From Trichopria drosophilae (taxonomy: Eukaryota > Arthropoda > Insecta > Hymenoptera > Diapriidae): a stretch of 64,000 bases of DNA. The notes below the pieces were generated by a model that searched no databases, was not told where the DNA came from, and saw only the letters and a program-made list of their open reading frames with translations. The stretch spans positions 103,863,501 to 103,927,500 of the forward strand of contig CM059586.1 in the NCBI GenBank assembly GCA_030407085.1, read 5' to 3'. The translations under genes and the position numbers were made by a program. Of this stretch, positions 1 to 14,400 are shown piece after piece. The first letter of the stretch is position 1; the number at the start of each line of letters is the position of its first letter.

Positions 1-866
1 TCTACAAGGAAGTACGATACGTGAAAAGACGTTACTAATCGTACAATAAATGATAACAAACAGAGATTTCATTGTACAATAACTTCCAAATAGTTTGAGT
101 ATATGCTTAATCGATTAAAAATAAACTCAGTACGGCAATATTATTCACACTGTTTAAAATAACAATAGAAATAATCACTTTCATTTTTGTAAATTCCTCT
201 AAAAATAATATTTTCATCATTTTTTCGGTATAATTTATCAAATTACAATTAAAAGATTTATCGAAACTTTATGTGAATTCTGGTAATACTAAATTATATA
301 ATTAACTTCATTCGCAAGAAGTTACTGATTATAATTACTTTTAAACTTCAAATATCTTCTCTCTGTTTACATAATAGTTTTAATATGTTTATTTTATAAA
401 GTTATTACAGATGAAATTTATCTGAATATTTTTTTAAGAATTGTTGAAGTATAATAAAATGTTGTTTAAAAAGAACTTTCATAGGTAAAGTGTTTTGACT
501 GACATTAAAACTTTCTCGCGACCGAAATTTCTCTATAGGAGAAAGTTGTTTTCGTACAGTATGCGTATATGCATCTAGGATCCTATGAAAGAAATGTATG
601 TCAATGCTGATGCATTTTGAATATACATGTAATTAATTAATAAGGAAAGAAAGAAAAAAATGTCATGGTCACATGTGTCATCTAAAATTATACATATAAA
701 ACTTTGCACTTGTACGAAATCACAATTATTAATAATTTACTTTTATATTCAAATAGATCAACATTGACGAACACGTATTTCTGAATGGCCCAGCCGGCAA
801 AATATTAATTTATGCTAAAATATCTAAAAAAATTATTATCTATTATTTACAGCGTAATTCTAAGTA
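1..866. other. AT-rich stretch, no gene seen
   Basis: No open frame of useful length, RNA gene or clear repeat was found. Composition is strongly AT-rich, like the rest of the non-coding DNA in the window. Confidence 0.5.
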
Positions 867-1097
867 CAGTAATTCTCCCCTTAAGTTTTATTCTTCCCGT
901 GAGTTTCTTTCTATATGTTTTATTTTCCCCTCACGGACTCTCCCACCACTAGTTATTTTGTTATCGCATGTAAACTACGCATGCGCCCGGCATGCAGAGG
1001 AGCACAGAAAACTGGTAGTGGGGGTAGGCGAAAGTAAAACTTAAGGGAAGTCCCCATCTTTGTAGCTGAAATGCAATACTTAAGGGGAGGACTACCC
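867..1097. mobile_element. pogo-like MITE, CAGTARTYCTCCCCTTAAG ends
   Basis: The left end reads TA then CAGTAATTCTCCCCTTAAG. The right end is the inverse, CTTAAGGGGAGGACTAC, with the last bases decayed. The interior echoes the terminal motif (TTTTATT, CTCCC) and has no coding frame. The same ends recur at 23519, 24770 and 25596, and related ends at 29017. TA flanks and CAG termini are typical of non-autonomous pogo/Tigger-type Tc1/mariner elements; the superfamily is an inference. Confidence 0.6.
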
Positions 1098-1153
1098 CAA
1101 TGTTCGATTTTTCAAAAAATATCAACAAAATTAGATAGGAATATTTAGAAATA

Positions 1154-1756
1154 CAACAGAGTCCCGGTATATTGGCCCAAAGAAGGGGTGCGCCGCTTCT
1201 CCCACTCTCCTGAATTTTTTTTTATAAGATCAGGAGCTTTATTTACATTACTATTACAAGGTATAAAACGGTGATAAAAAAAACCTGAATTCTAATTTCA
1301 TTACGTGTATGCTTCTTGGTCGAGAATAGCTCGGTTAATTTGGTTAATTTGGCTTAATTAGTTTGCGGTTACATTTGGTGCGTTTCTATATCTATTATTT
1401 ACATAAGAAAGATGAACTCGTCTATCTATGATATTTTTGAAATAAGGCATGGTTATGCTACAATAATTTATTCACATGTATTGTTTCTGGATTTCTTGAG
1501 TGTTGATTTTCGTTTCCTGTTATAGCTTTGTCTACTTTTCTGTTCTTGTTTTACTTTTCTGATTTCCGTGTGTTCTTTCTTGAGAGGCTTCTGATTTCTT
1601 CTTTGGTTTCTTGATTTATCACTCCTGAATCGCGTTATGTTCGTAACGTCACAGCCGGAAAAGGAGAGCGGTGGCAGACAAATATAACGGTACGGAACCC
1701 GGCAAATATGCTGGGACGCAAATGTAGCGAGATGCAATTATACCGGGACTCTACTG
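1154..1756. mobile_element. pogo/Tigger-like MITE, CAGTAGAGTCCCGGTATA ends
   Basis: The right terminus read inwards is CAGTAGAGTCCCGGTATAAT. The left terminus is CAACAGAGTCCCGGTATATT, so the two form imperfect terminal inverted repeats. Each end is followed by TA, the target-site duplication of pogo/mariner elements. The 603-bp interior carries no intact transposase; an 89-codon open frame on the minus strand has no recognisable similarity. Confidence 0.65.
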
Positions 1757-4500
1757 TAGGTAATTTCTATGTGTTTTTTGGTTCGCTGAATCGGAATCAG
1801 AAGCCCACTTAACCCCATCACGTTAACCCATTAACGCCCAAGAGGACACAAATTTCACCAAGATTTTCGGAATATTTTTTTATATTAAAAACCAATTCAA
1901 AAAATTTTAGACAAAACATTTTCGGCGTAAAATTGATCGATCTCTGAAAAATATGAAAAGTCGTAGAAAAATTGTGAACAAATTTCGAGGTTTTCTTTGA
2001 TCGATTCTAAGAACTTTTTGTTTCCAACACCTCTTGCGAAAGTCTATCATTTTCAAATAAAAAAATTCCTGTTTCCCTATGTTTTGAAAAGTTCAGAAAT
2101 TTTTTATTTGGAAACGATAGGACAGATTGACGACACGAAATTTTCACCGATCAGTGATCTCCGTAACTGTTTCCAATGTGAAAATGCCGAATAATAAATA
2201 TTTATCCGTGAAAAAATTTGATTTTTTTGTGAAAAACCAAGCATAACTTTTTTGGAATGGGCTCGATTGATTTTTTAACAGCATATTCGGAAAGATCGAT
2301 CAATTTTTGAGTTGATTGAAACAACACTTTCGAAACGTAAACAAATAGCGTGGCTAGTCTTATTAGTAGTAAGCTGTTGTCTGAAAACAAACTCGAAAAT
2401 TTATTTTCCCAGGCGGATTTCCAAAGCTGATAAAAATAATATATTTTTTGCACATTAATTTTCTTTATTTTAACCATTACAGAATCAAAAGGACTAAAAC
2501 TACTGTACTAACATACGTAAATAAGACAATACTTATTTACAAACATTTGTCGATATTGCAACTAAATCAAAATTTAAAAGAATGATACACTGAAACATAT
2601 ATAATATTATCAATTGTACCATAATTATACAATCATAACATACTAATTATTTATGTACAATGTATAATGATAAATGTATTTTAATGTATTCTTCTTTGCT
2701 GTTGTTTACGGGAGTTTTTATATTTTCTGCATGCGAACTTATCGAAACTCCTTGAAATTTCATTCGTTGATAAAAAAAAAAAAGAATTATTGCCTATTGG
2801 ACAATACTAATGTCAAGACTTATTATTGGTAGATATTCCATGATAAGTAATAGACAGAATCACCGAGTTCATTGCTTTTATATCGCCTTTATTTTTATAA
2901 ATGGTACCTCGTTAATAGCGGAAGAGCTCGACATTGGTACTTGTTTTGAAGGCACCAGTGTGTACGTGTGAAAGTGTTGGTGAGTATACGTAAAGAGTAA
3001 CCGTTTGAAAATCTTTACCAAAATTGTGAAATATATCATAATAATTATCATTTTTTGCGTCATTATTAGCAAATTTCAACATTTCATTTTAAAAATGTCA
3101 TAACGACAGGACCGATTCAAAATCAATAATCCGTAAATAACCATTGTCATAATATTCTAGAAAACGGAAATGGTTTCAAATGGATTGAAATTTTGAATAA
3201 TTTTGAATTCTTTTAAAAGAATTTTAAGATTCCGAAGAATTGAAAATTATGATATTCTATGATTCTCTATTCGCTTTCAAGAATAAAGTTTAAATTATAT
3301 ACTCGAATCCTTTTCAATGCATGGACAGGAATAGAAAATGTTCTCTTTTATCATGGCTTTAATTGATTTAAAAATATAAAACGAAATCTCAGATTTCTTC
3401 TTTTATAATTTTTATTTTTTACACTATAAGACATAATTATCTTTTACATTTTAACTTTGATTAATTTCTATTCATTTTTTATGGAAAATATTGAATGTGT
3501 TTTTTGCTGCATAAATAATTGACAAAAAAACATCGGTTATTCTTTTTGATAATTATTTATGTATTCCTTGAGGAGATGATTATTGGAAATCTTTTGCAAT
3601 ATGTAAAATAAATACTCAATAAATATTCAATTCTATATTTAAAAAACACGTAGTGTGATGATTTAGCCATAACAAATGTATGGAAAATTAATTTAAAAAA
3701 ACGTATATTTATTAAAGTACAGCCAGTAACGTTTTAAGCGTTTTCCACGATATGAGAGATTTAAAAGTCACAAAACTTTGTTATTGAAAAGTATAATGAA
3801 ATTATATCTTTTATCATTTTTTATGGATTAAAGTGTATTTAAATATACCAATCTTATATTAGTATTAAAAAATATTAAATCGGCAACATTTCAATACCGC
3901 TTCATAGATTGAATAATGCGTACGCATTATTTAATTAATAAGAATTCAATTTATACTTTTCGAATCGCAGTTCAAGAATAAAGAAGAATTAAAAATATTA
4001 AAATATTAGGGATTCGAGAGGGCCAGGACATGTTTACATCGGCTTACGAAGCCGATTAAATTAATCATTTTTCGTATACTGGGGAATCCGTGGACTTGTA
4101 TTTGCAGGAATTCAGAATTATTTATTTATTTATTTATAAAAATTACGCTATTTACTATATTTAAATTCAGAATTTTATTTTTATTGGTATTAGTATTTTA
4201 ATAAAAATTTCTTTTCTGATATATGAATGAAAATAATGCACAATTACATAAAGGAAAAATATTTTATTTATTGTCAGAACAGAAAAAAATCTTACAAACT
4301 TAAAATTTCTATGAGTTAAATCGGCATTCTACCATTAACGGCTGAACTCTCCAATGTCATTGATTCCGTCATCCAATTTTGGCGGTCTTTCTTTCTTACT
4401 TGGGAACCATTTTCTAATAGAAAAGTAAATATAAAGTTATGAAAAAGTTACCTCTGTGAACACGAATAAAAAAGGAAAGGTATTCCATTTTTCCCGAAAC
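1757..4500. other. AT-rich intergenic DNA, no gene supported
   Basis: Only short chance open frames are present. A TTAACCC motif near 1825 resembles the left end of the TTAA-flanked elements described below, but no right partner was found. A run of homopolymers and diffuse AT-rich repeats fills the rest. Confidence 0.4.
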
Positions 4501-5095
4501 GCAACTGAACCATGCCGAAAAAATACTATAGAACACGATTCAGAAAACATATAGAGAACCATACAGATTATATTTATTAAAAAAAAAAAGTATTTGTATT
4601 TGTATTTATTTAACATTAAGCCTTGATGGCGATACAACGCGTTATGTTATGGCTAAAACTTATAACTAAAATATTATAAAATTAGAAATATTAATAAATA
4701 TTAAAATTAGAAATTAAAGTAGCTAAATATTTACATTATAGAAATGTTGAGGGCATACAATTTCATTCAAAACTTACGTCAAAACTTAAAAAAGTAAGAA
4801 ATATTGCAAATCCAGTGTAAAAAAACCTCTTCCTACATTTAACTTTGTAACTTTGTATGGTGCAAAAACTAATACAATGGTCCAAAAACCATACAAAGTT
4901 AAATTTAGGACGAGGTCTTTTTACACGGGATTCGCACTATTACTAAGTTTTTAATAAAATTATAAGCCCACAACATTTCTATAACCTTAATATTCAAGTA
5001 TTTAGCTACTTATTTTCTTAGTAAATACAATTTTGTATGGTGCTCTGTATGTTTTCTGAATCGGGTTCTACAGTATTTTTCGACAGAGGAAACAA
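4500..5095. repeat. foldback (inverted repeat) element
   Basis: Sequence on the left is repeated inverted on the right around a centre near 4870. The segment near 4515-4560 (ACGATTCAGAAAACATA) is answered at 5045-5070 (TGTTTTCTGAATCG). The segment near 4805-4860 (AAAAAACCTCTTCCTACA) is answered at 4885-4930. Arms are roughly 250-300 bp and imperfect. No transposase is visible, so this is a non-autonomous hairpin element or an inverted duplication. Confidence 0.55.
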
Positions 5096-5410
5096 AATAC
5101 GTCTAAAAATCCATAATGTCTAATGAAACGAATAAAAACGAAAACAGAGAGTAATAATAAGCTTATAAAATCATGCATTGCTGATTGTAGTTGATTGGTA
5201 TACTTACGTTCAATTGAAATATAACATATTATTAGAATATTATTACATCACGGAAATAGCTTAGCGAAGAACGCGTGGAAACAGGAAACTTCTTCAAATA
5301 GTAGACTAGGTCAACTCACATGTCAACAAACAATGTAAATAAACGTGTAGAAAATGCGCTTGTAATACGGAAAACCAAAATCTCACCCACATAACTCTTA
5401 ATATTCACAG

Positions 5411-5610
5411 AATATTCTCAGTATAACTCGCTATATCGTGCTCGATATACTGAGGATATTCTAAATAAATGTTGCGATATTTTGAGAATATACTCAGAAT
5501 ATTCCTGTGTTTATTCTCAGTATAACTCGGTATATCGTGCTCGATATACTGAGGATATTCTAAATAAATGTTGCGATATTTTGAGAATATACTCAGAATA
5601 TTCTTGTGTC
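5411..5610. repeat. two-copy 99-bp tandem repeat of palindromic AGAATATACTC units
   Basis: CTCGATATACTGAGGATATT occurs at 5441 and again at 5540, a period of 99 bases, with almost identical flanks. Each unit contains short inverted motifs built on GAATATTCT and ATATACTGAG. Both strands stay open as a by-product, giving repeated peptides that are not genes. Decayed relatives of the motif continue to about 6330. Confidence 0.75.
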
Positions 5611-7199
5611 CGCCCAAAATATGTTCTCAGGCTGTCCTCAGCATATTATTCACGATATTCTGAGAATATACATAGTATATAATTGATACATTTTCGATAA
5701 TCAAATATAAAATATTCTGTGCTTCTCTCCGAATATATTTGTAATATATTTTTTAGCTACCCACAAGATTACAGTTAAAAAAATCGATTTATCCTTAACA
5801 GAATATAAAAAACATTTCGTATCTTGAGAGTATGAGGTTTATACAAAACGTACACGTTCAGATTGGGTCTCGTTAAGTTTATTCACTTCGAAGTTTCTTG
5901 CAACACTTCCATAATTTTATTCATTAACAACAGTTTCCTTTATTCGCATTTTAATTCTTTATAGCCATCTTTGTTGTGGTGGTAGACCATCAGACTTTCT
6001 GACAGGCATCGATGTACTTACATGTCCCAGGTTGGTTGATTCTTATATACTTACCGGACTCGGCTGTTACTACTTGCGAGAAAGTTTTCGATATTCTGAG
6101 AATACATACAGTATATATGATAGGTGCGTACTTAACGTGTATGTGTAGAAAATTCAGGATGACTTTGAGATATACGGCTAATATACGAATTTCGAAATAA
6201 ACGTAGTATTCCGTTTTGGATATTCTGAGAATCTATATAGGACATATGAACTTTTATATGCTGTTTATGATATTCTGAGTATATTATGAGTAGATTTTCG
6301 TATGAGTTTCAAATATACGGAGAATATCATGCGTTATCTGGGCATTTCGCTCCCTTTTCCCTTACTTGGATTCAAAAACTCAAAACTGCCCATTCAAAAA
6401 CTTTAAAATGAATGTAATTTTCAAAAAGCCATTTACAATTGGTAGGAAATAATATTTAGATTTAAAAACTAATAAAATAACAAATAATAAACCAAATGGA
6501 CAATAAAAACCGAAGAATATTTCAATTAAAACATAAAAGGAAAAACGTGACAACTAAACAATATATACATAAAGTAACGATTATATAGAAGAGCATAAAT
6601 TTATGAAGACGCAACAGCATAAAAGTGCTTATCCCATCATCTCTCAATTGCAGCCATTTGAAACAACAAACATTAAAGTTCTTATCGAAAGAAGAAAAAT
6701 CCGCCAGAACCCAGAAAATTGTCATCGAAATTCCTCCATAAAAGTCGATTTCATTGAGTTTGCGCTCGTCATAGTATAATCCCAAATAAAAGCGTAGGAA
6801 CAAAACAGTTCGATGAATGCAATTATAATTACATACATGGAGCTTGCTTTATTCTTTTGTGCGATTAAACGCGCAAATTAGGAGTTGATCTCCAAACACG
6901 TCATCGCTATACGACAAACAATAAAATTGTACGAGTCAGAACCGGCCTAAAGTCGAGGAACTCGATTCTTTCCGAATTCTGTCACGTTAATCTCACCATT
7001 TAGTTTTTCCGCACAATCTTTTATCGTCGTTATAAAAGTTTCAAAAAGTAGGAATCTTGAAATGTATCAAATGTATCTGTAGTGTCCTTTCGCGAAAGCT
7101 TTTTAACTCTTCTAGAACGTTCGATGTACTTTGCAAAAAAACTGCGACTCTGCAGCTACTCGGCCATAGATTACGCAGAATCAGAGAAATAAAAAGTAG

Positions 7200-7490
7200 A
7201 GAATAGTTGTTAGTGACGCCACCAGGTGGAGGTTATCGGCAACAAACGCGCATACGCACGGCGACGCTCGATTCGGACAGCTGTTGGGCTGTCAATGTAA
7301 AAATGCGTAAACTATATTCAACTCAATTTAACTTGGGTACAAATCGTCATGTAGTTGTGCCTTGATAATCGTAAGAGTTTCATCGATCGTTCGTCGGGGA
7401 TCGTCTCCTAAAGCCGGGGACATCATCGCTATCCTGCTATCTCAAAGATTTTTCCCACACCTATGGGGCTACGTATTTGAAGGTTAGTTG
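7200..7490 (+). promoter_or_regulatory. candidate promoter / 5' non-coding exon of FEM1
   Basis: This is the most GC-rich stretch upstream of the FEM1 coding start, with CGCG, CGACG and CGATCG motifs in otherwise AT-rich DNA. It ends in GAAG followed by GTTAGTTG, a plausible splice donor. The first coding exon is preceded by TTACCAG, a plausible acceptor about ten bases before the ATG. I infer a non-coding first exon here spliced to the exon at about 8427. A CGCCACCAGGTGG motif lies at 7215. Confidence 0.3.
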
Positions 7491-8434
7491 CTAATAATAC
7501 TCGGAATTTCCTTTTAATTCTCTGTTTTGGATTCCTATCTTCCACTTTCATTCTTTTCTTTTCAACTACCCAAAGGGTTACTTTACGGTCATGTTCATCA
7601 GGGTGTAGGGAAGGTGGTTCTTTGTTTGATCGTTCAGGGTCATTCCTTTTCAGGGATCTGGAAGTTCAGCCATAATTTATTCGTTCCACAGGACTATCGA
7701 GTCTTTGTTAATGGCAATTCAAGGCTATATTATTTCTTTCCTGCACAATCCAATAATGTTTTCATGTCATTTAAACAATTTTTAACCATTAACGCACAGA
7801 TCGTTTTCGACCCAGAGAAAATTCAAATTGTACTTTATAAATTGCACAACTGTAAGCATTTTCAAACTTATATTCGATCGTTTTATTACTTTTCATTCAT
7901 AATGACTTTCGTTGGACTTAAAATTATGATTAAACTCGAGACAGAACTTTGGTAATCAAGAAAAAATTGTTTGTTAGTACAACTTATCTACAAATGCGAA
8001 TTCTTATTAATAAAACTAAAAATAATAGATGAATATACATCGATCAGTTCGTTAGAATTATTTGCATTTCTATGACTTGTCATTATCTTACAATAATGAA
8101 ATTACTATAAGATCTTATCACAAATTCCCTCTTCCATTTTTTTTTGCACATTAATATGTAACCTAATTATAAGAACTTTTAAAACTGTTTTAATTAGTTG
8201 ATTAGGTCAGATTTTAGAGATAAATTACTTGTTAATTGACTCATTTCATTGAAAGAAATTAAGCATTCCGATATCACTGATTCACGCTTACATAAAACAA
8301 ATATTTTGTTTGTGAATCTAAATACATTTCAAAAGTTTAGAAGAAAACATATACAAATTCCTTAAAATTTCTTAATTTGAGTACTAGAAACATTTAGACA
8401 CATTTTAATCGTAATACAATTACCAGGGTACAAA

Positions 8435-11400
8435 ATGAGGCCCACAAGTCCACAGTTAAGCACTTACATAGATTCGTTGTTCAACGATCTAATTCAAGAA
8501 TGCCTACATGCAGCACCTGGAGCATGTTTGTCGTACATGCTTCGCAACCGCCTCGAAAAGCAAAAGCCTCACGTATTGAAAGAAATTGTTAGTAAAACAA
8601 AAGACGGTTGCGCTCCGTTATTCGTAGCGTGCAAAAGAGGTCACGTTGAAATTGTTCAGTACCTCATAACCGTCTGCCATGCAGACGTCGAGCAACGTGG
8701 CATCTACGAAGTACCGGACGATGGGTCGGTTCACTGTGTTACGCCTCTTTGGTGCGCTACAGTTTCCGGGAGGCTTCCAGTGCTCAAATGCTTAATTTCA
8801 CACGGAGCGGAAGTGAATTCCGTCTCGGATAGCGGTTCTACTCCTGTTAGATCCGCTTGTTTCATGACACACTTAGGTACGTACGTCATAAAATGACGTT
8901 AAATTTTTCTTTTTTAATTAACGGAGCACTGCAAAACAAGGAGGAGGAAGCCAAAATGTAGCCCCTTGATATTGCAAACTTACATATTAGAAAATGTAAT
9001 TTGGTACATATTTCTTTTCAAAATTATGGTATTTAACTAAAAATTTAAACAAAAAAAAAATTTCCGGTTTCAAACGCTGTATTTTTTAAAATTCTACTAT
9101 AGAATCGGCTGTTAAAGATTTTTATAAGATAATTTACGATTGTTTTGATTTATTTGTAAGTAGGTCTAGATTAACATCATATACATATCCGAAATGGTTT
9201 TCGAAAGAATTAATTAAATTAATTGTTATAAAAAAACGAGCTCATGCCAGCTTTAAAAATTCTAAGGATATGGATGATTATACAAGGTTTAGTATACTAC
9301 GATTGCAATGTAAAAATTTATCAAAGGAATGTTTTAAAAAATATGTTAATGGTGTTGAGAAATCTATTCCGAATGACATTAAAAAATTCTGGAGTTTCGT
9401 ACATGAGCGTAAAGGAGATAAAGGTATTCCTAGTTCTATGATTTATAGAGATAGAGAAGCATCCTCTGGAAAAGAGGTTGCAGATATGTTTGCTGATTTT
9501 TTCAAATCAGCTTACAACGAAACTAGAGATATGAGCTGTAATATTAGGTCTCCTTTGTTCTCAATAGAAGAGATTAATATAACCGAAGCAAATGTAGTAC
9601 AGGCTCTCAAGAAGTTAAAATCAAATCAAAGCTCAGGTCCGGATGGTATTCCTCCTCAGTTTTTGAAAGCCTGCTGTCAAGTAATGGTAAAACCATTACT
9701 AAAACTTTTCACGTGTTCAATAAGCAGTGGTTGCCTACCAGATATTTGGAAGCATAATTATATATCACCGATATATAAAAGTGGAAATAAGTCTGAAGTG
9801 ATTAATTATCGTCCTGTTGCAATTAATAGTGCTATTCCAAAAATGCTAGATAATATTATCACAGAGGAATTATCAAGAATAATTCATCCATCGGTTTCAG
9901 AATTTCAGCATGGTTTTACTCTTAAAAAATCAACAATCACTAACTTATTATCTTTTACTCAGTACGTAACTGAAAGTATGGAAAATAAAGGGCAGGTTGA
10001 TACAATCTATACTGACTTCTCTAAAGCCTTCGATAAGGTTAATATAAAATTGTTGATCTGTAAAATTGAAGCGATTGGTATTCGAGGAAGCCTACTTAGT
10101 TGGATAAAAAATTATTTACTAAATAGAACACAAGCAGTAAAGTATAAAAACTATTATTCGAAGAATATACAAGTAACTTCTGGAGTACCGCAAGGATCTC
10201 ATTTAGGCCCGTTGCTGTTTATTTTATATATCAACGATGTCTCTTCAGTGATTCAAAATTCACAAATATTACTTTTCGCTGATGATGTTAAAATTTTTCG
10301 AAACATAAATTCTTTATCGGATGCCAAATTACTTCAGGACGATCTTGATAGATTTTCGGATTGGTGTATAACAAATATGATGTCATTAAATTTACAGAAA
10401 TGCCATTCTATATCCTATTTTAAATCTAGGAATCCCTTAAACTTTGAATATATATTGTCAGGTCAACAATTATCTAAAATTTCCCAAATAAAAGATCTCG
10501 GAGTAATTTTTGATGAGAAACTGACTTTCAAAAATCATATTAATTATGTTACTAATAAAGCACTAAAAATGTTGGGATTTTTACAAAGGACAAGTATAAA
10601 CTTCACTCTTATTGACACAATAAGAATGCTTTTCACAACTCTAATTCGGTCTATTTTACTTTATGCATCACCAATTTGGTCACCGATGTATGATGTGGAT
10701 ATGAATTCTATAGAAAGGGTACAACATAAATTTTTACGATATGCAGCATATAAACTTGGAACACCAATTCATCCATTTTCACATGAATACAGTTCAATTT
10801 CAACCAAATTAAATTTGCCTACTCTAAGATCAATATATCAAGTTAATGACCTTAATCTCTTATATAGAGTAGTCCACAAATATATTGATTGTCCGTTTTT
10901 ACACAACAAATTAAATTGGAATGCGAACACTAGCAATATTAGAAACCCGAACATCTTTTCATTAAACATTCCACGTACAAATTATGGTCGAAATGCACCG
11001 ATATTTAGGCTATGTAACTCAGCAAATGCTATGACTTATGAAACCAGAATTATATTTTTAGAAGGTTCCTCCTACACTTTTCAGAGATGTATCAAGGCGT
11101 TATTGTATAAGTACTATTAACTTGAAATTAATATATTAAGTTGCGGCTATGTTTATATTTTATATTGTTGTAAAAGGGGTAATACCCGTTGATATAAATA
11201 AATTAAAAAAAAAAAAATATATAATCATATTTTAAAATATAAGTCATACATTTTCTTAATGAATGTATAAGCAATAAATTACATGAATTTTATAATACGT
11301 TAGACAAAAAAGATAATCATAATGATAATACAATCGTTAGGAAAACTACATCAATTCCATATGTAAGAGGTATCACGGAAAAAATTCAAAAAAGATTAAA

Positions 11401-14400
11401 ACTAGAGAATAAAAGACTGGTATCAAAACCTATATGTAAAAATATAGGAAACATAAAACCATATAAAGATAAACTTCCTTTGTTACAAAATTGTAATGTT
11501 GTTTATGAGATACCATGTCTTAATTGTGATAAATCTTATATAGGTCAAAGAAGACTTGAAACTAGAATCCAAGAGCACAAAACGAATATATATAAAAGTC
11601 AAGAACTCTATACTGGATTAACTATGCATCGCATTGATACAGGACAAAATTTTAATTATAATAATGTAAGAATTTTGGCAAGAGAAAAGAATTTTAACCC
11701 TTTAAGGCCCGACTTTTTTTAAGTGATGCGATTTTCGTCATACTCTGTACTTAAAGGTTTTTGAGGTCGCTGATTACAAATTTGATATTAGTTTTTCAAA
11801 ATTCAAAATGGCGGATCCAATATGGTGGACGACTTTTCATGAGCCCCGTTTAATTTTCAAAATTTTCCGCCCGCCATATTGAATCCGCCATCTCGAGTTT
11901 TTAAAAAATAACATCAGATTCGTAATCAGCGACCCCGAAAACCCCCGAGTAGTCATTTTTATAAGCCTCGTTTAATTTTCAAATTTTTTCGTCCGCCATT
12001 TTGAATTTTGAAAAAGTAACATCAGATTCGTAATCAGCGATCCCAAAAACCCCCGAGTAGTCATTTTCATGAGCCTTACTTGAAGTAATTTAACAATTTT
12101 TAATTTTTTTAATAACCCTTAGCAAAAACATTTTTTAAAAAATATATTTATAATTATAAGATTGTTGTAAATTTATTGTACTATAATATTTTTTTAAAAA
12201 GTAATATATTTGTGGATCTTTGGCGTTTAGAACTGAAAAATTGATTAATTTTTGACAAAGTTATGAATGTTCGAACACAAAAGTGGTTTCAATCGAAACC
12301 GCTGGGCCTTAAAGGGTTAAAAAACGTACAGAAATTGAAAATTACTTTATTAAAAAAAATAAATTAAAGACTGTTAATATAAGATTTGAGAAATCGAATC
12401 TACCTGAATTATATAACCCTTTATTATAATCAAATTTTAAAATAACAACTGCCACTTTAGTTTACTTTACCTTTAATAGGTGCATGGTCATTTCTCGTAA
12501 GAATTTGTGACTTTTCCTTGCATCATAAGAACAGCTTGAGTTTCGAAACTTTCCCAACGATATTCATTTGCAAGGCATTTCATATACTATCAAAAAATGC
12601 TTAGGGAGGTTGGGTGGTGTCTTGATACATGCAAAATCTTCAGCATGTCATAGTATGCAAATGAATTAATTTATTTTTATCTGTCTGAGAACTTATATTT
12701 CTATTATTTATTATTTAATACACTCCTTAACTAAGTTTTTATTCTGAAGATGGCTACAAAAATTAGTGCCGAAAACGTTAAATATATGTTTTTTTTTTTG
12801 TATATAATTGTTATGGTGACCGTACGTATTGCGATTATTTGTAATAATTTATTAATTTAAATCGGTCGAGAAAATTTGATTTTATTTATAAGTCATTTTA
12901 TCAAATACATACGAAAGATAATTTAAAATCATAAAAAATATATGCACAAATTTTTTTGTTGAAAAATATTCAAAATTGGCGAACTAAATGGAGTATATTA
13001 CTATTTTCAATAACTTTTCATATGATTATCAAATAGAACTAATATTTTAATTTTTGGTGCACATTATATTTTATTTTTAGCATATTATTTATTGTTACTT
13101 AGTTTCCCTGCGTACGTTTTTCTAAAATTATTTACATAATGGATATTTAAGGCATTTAGGATGTTCAGGTTCTTCGTCACGGGTGTCCTCAACCAAAAAG
13201 AAGTTTTATAAAAATTCCCGGAAAAAAGGTTTACGGGATCTTATTTTAGATGTTTCATAGTTCCAAAATCCGTTTCGTATAAAATCCTAGCTGATCATTT
13301 TCATAGAAAAACACTAGTAAACGTTTTTTCTATTTTATCCATTTCAATCCTGTTGTAACTAAAGCACCCAGGATCATTAATTGAAGTTAGAATTTGTTCA
13401 AATCAGACTTTTAACGTGCACATTTTGTAAAAAATGTGTATTTTATAAAATGTCTAGAAATTAGAAAAAATAATTGTAATAATAATTATATAAAAACTAT
13501 TAGCCTTCCTTATATCAAAGGTATTTCTGAAGACATTAAAAAGATTTTTAATAAACAAAATATTAGAATAGTACATAAATCCTACAACATTAATATCGGA
13601 GGAATAAAACCGTTTAAAGACAAATTGAATAAATGTGATTTAAACGACGTAGTATATGAAATTAAATGTAAACATTGTAATTGTGTATATATTGGACAAA
13701 CGGGAAGATTACTCAAAAAACGAATTTATGAACATAAAAAGAATATTTTAGGTGATCAAACGAAATTTACGGGATTGACTATATACAGAATTAATACAGG
13801 ACATGACTTCGATTATGACAATATTAAAATCTTAGCTACTGAACACAACAAAAATAAAAGAAAACATATTGAAAATTATTTTATTAAAATTAATAACAAT
13901 ACAGTCAACATAAGATTTGAAAAATCATTATTACCAGATGATTATTTTGCATTAATGTGAACATTCAAAATTGCTTTATTTATAAAAAGCAAATAACCAA
14001 TAGATGGACTCAACCCCATTGAAGTGTTTTTATTTATTTATTTATTGATTTTAATTATTGACAATAAAGAAGAATCTATTTTAACTCAATGTAAGGAGAA
14101 TAAATTCATATTTTTATTTTAACTGATCTCTCTTTGACTTAAAGAAATTATATTTTTTATATGTTATCAATAAATTATTATTATGTAATATTGTAGTTTA
14201 TCTGAGGAGGACCAAAAATAAATAGGTCGAAACGTTAATTTATATGGTTTTTATTTTCTACCATGTTCAATTATTTCCGTAATTCAAGAAGGAATTTAAT
14301 TTCTACAAAATATATTTTCACTTAAGAAAACAATAGACGGAAAAGAAGATTTATTATTTTTTAACTAAATTAGATAGATATGTAAAATAATTAAAAAAAG

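Larger units (their letters stand above)
11248..12886 (+). mobile_element. Penelope-like element copy 1, 5'-truncated, GIY-YIG end only
   Basis: Open frame fragments from about 11330 encode the linker and GIY-YIG endonuclease of a Penelope-like element: SIPYVRGITEKI, VVYEIPCLNCDKSYIGQ, then GLTMHRIDTGQNF. The frame continues after an inserted TTAA element at 12321 (KKRTEIENYFI) and stops near 12428. The reverse transcriptase domain is missing. TATAAGTCAT flanks both sides (11238-11247 and 12887-12896), a target-site duplication of at least 10 bp. A hammerhead-like motif lies at 12744. Confidence 0.8.

Noticed and set aside
1825..1845. TTAACCCATTAACGCCC as a fifth TTAA element end
   Set aside because: No inverted right end was found within several kilobases.
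5405..5682. Open frames on both strands with repeated peptides
   Set aside because: They are the 99-bp tandem repeat read as protein; the repeated peptide is a direct consequence.
7527..7955. 142-codon open frame upstream of FEM1
   Set aside because: It begins with TTG, not ATG, has no recognisable domain, and lies between the likely 5' exon and the first coding exon.
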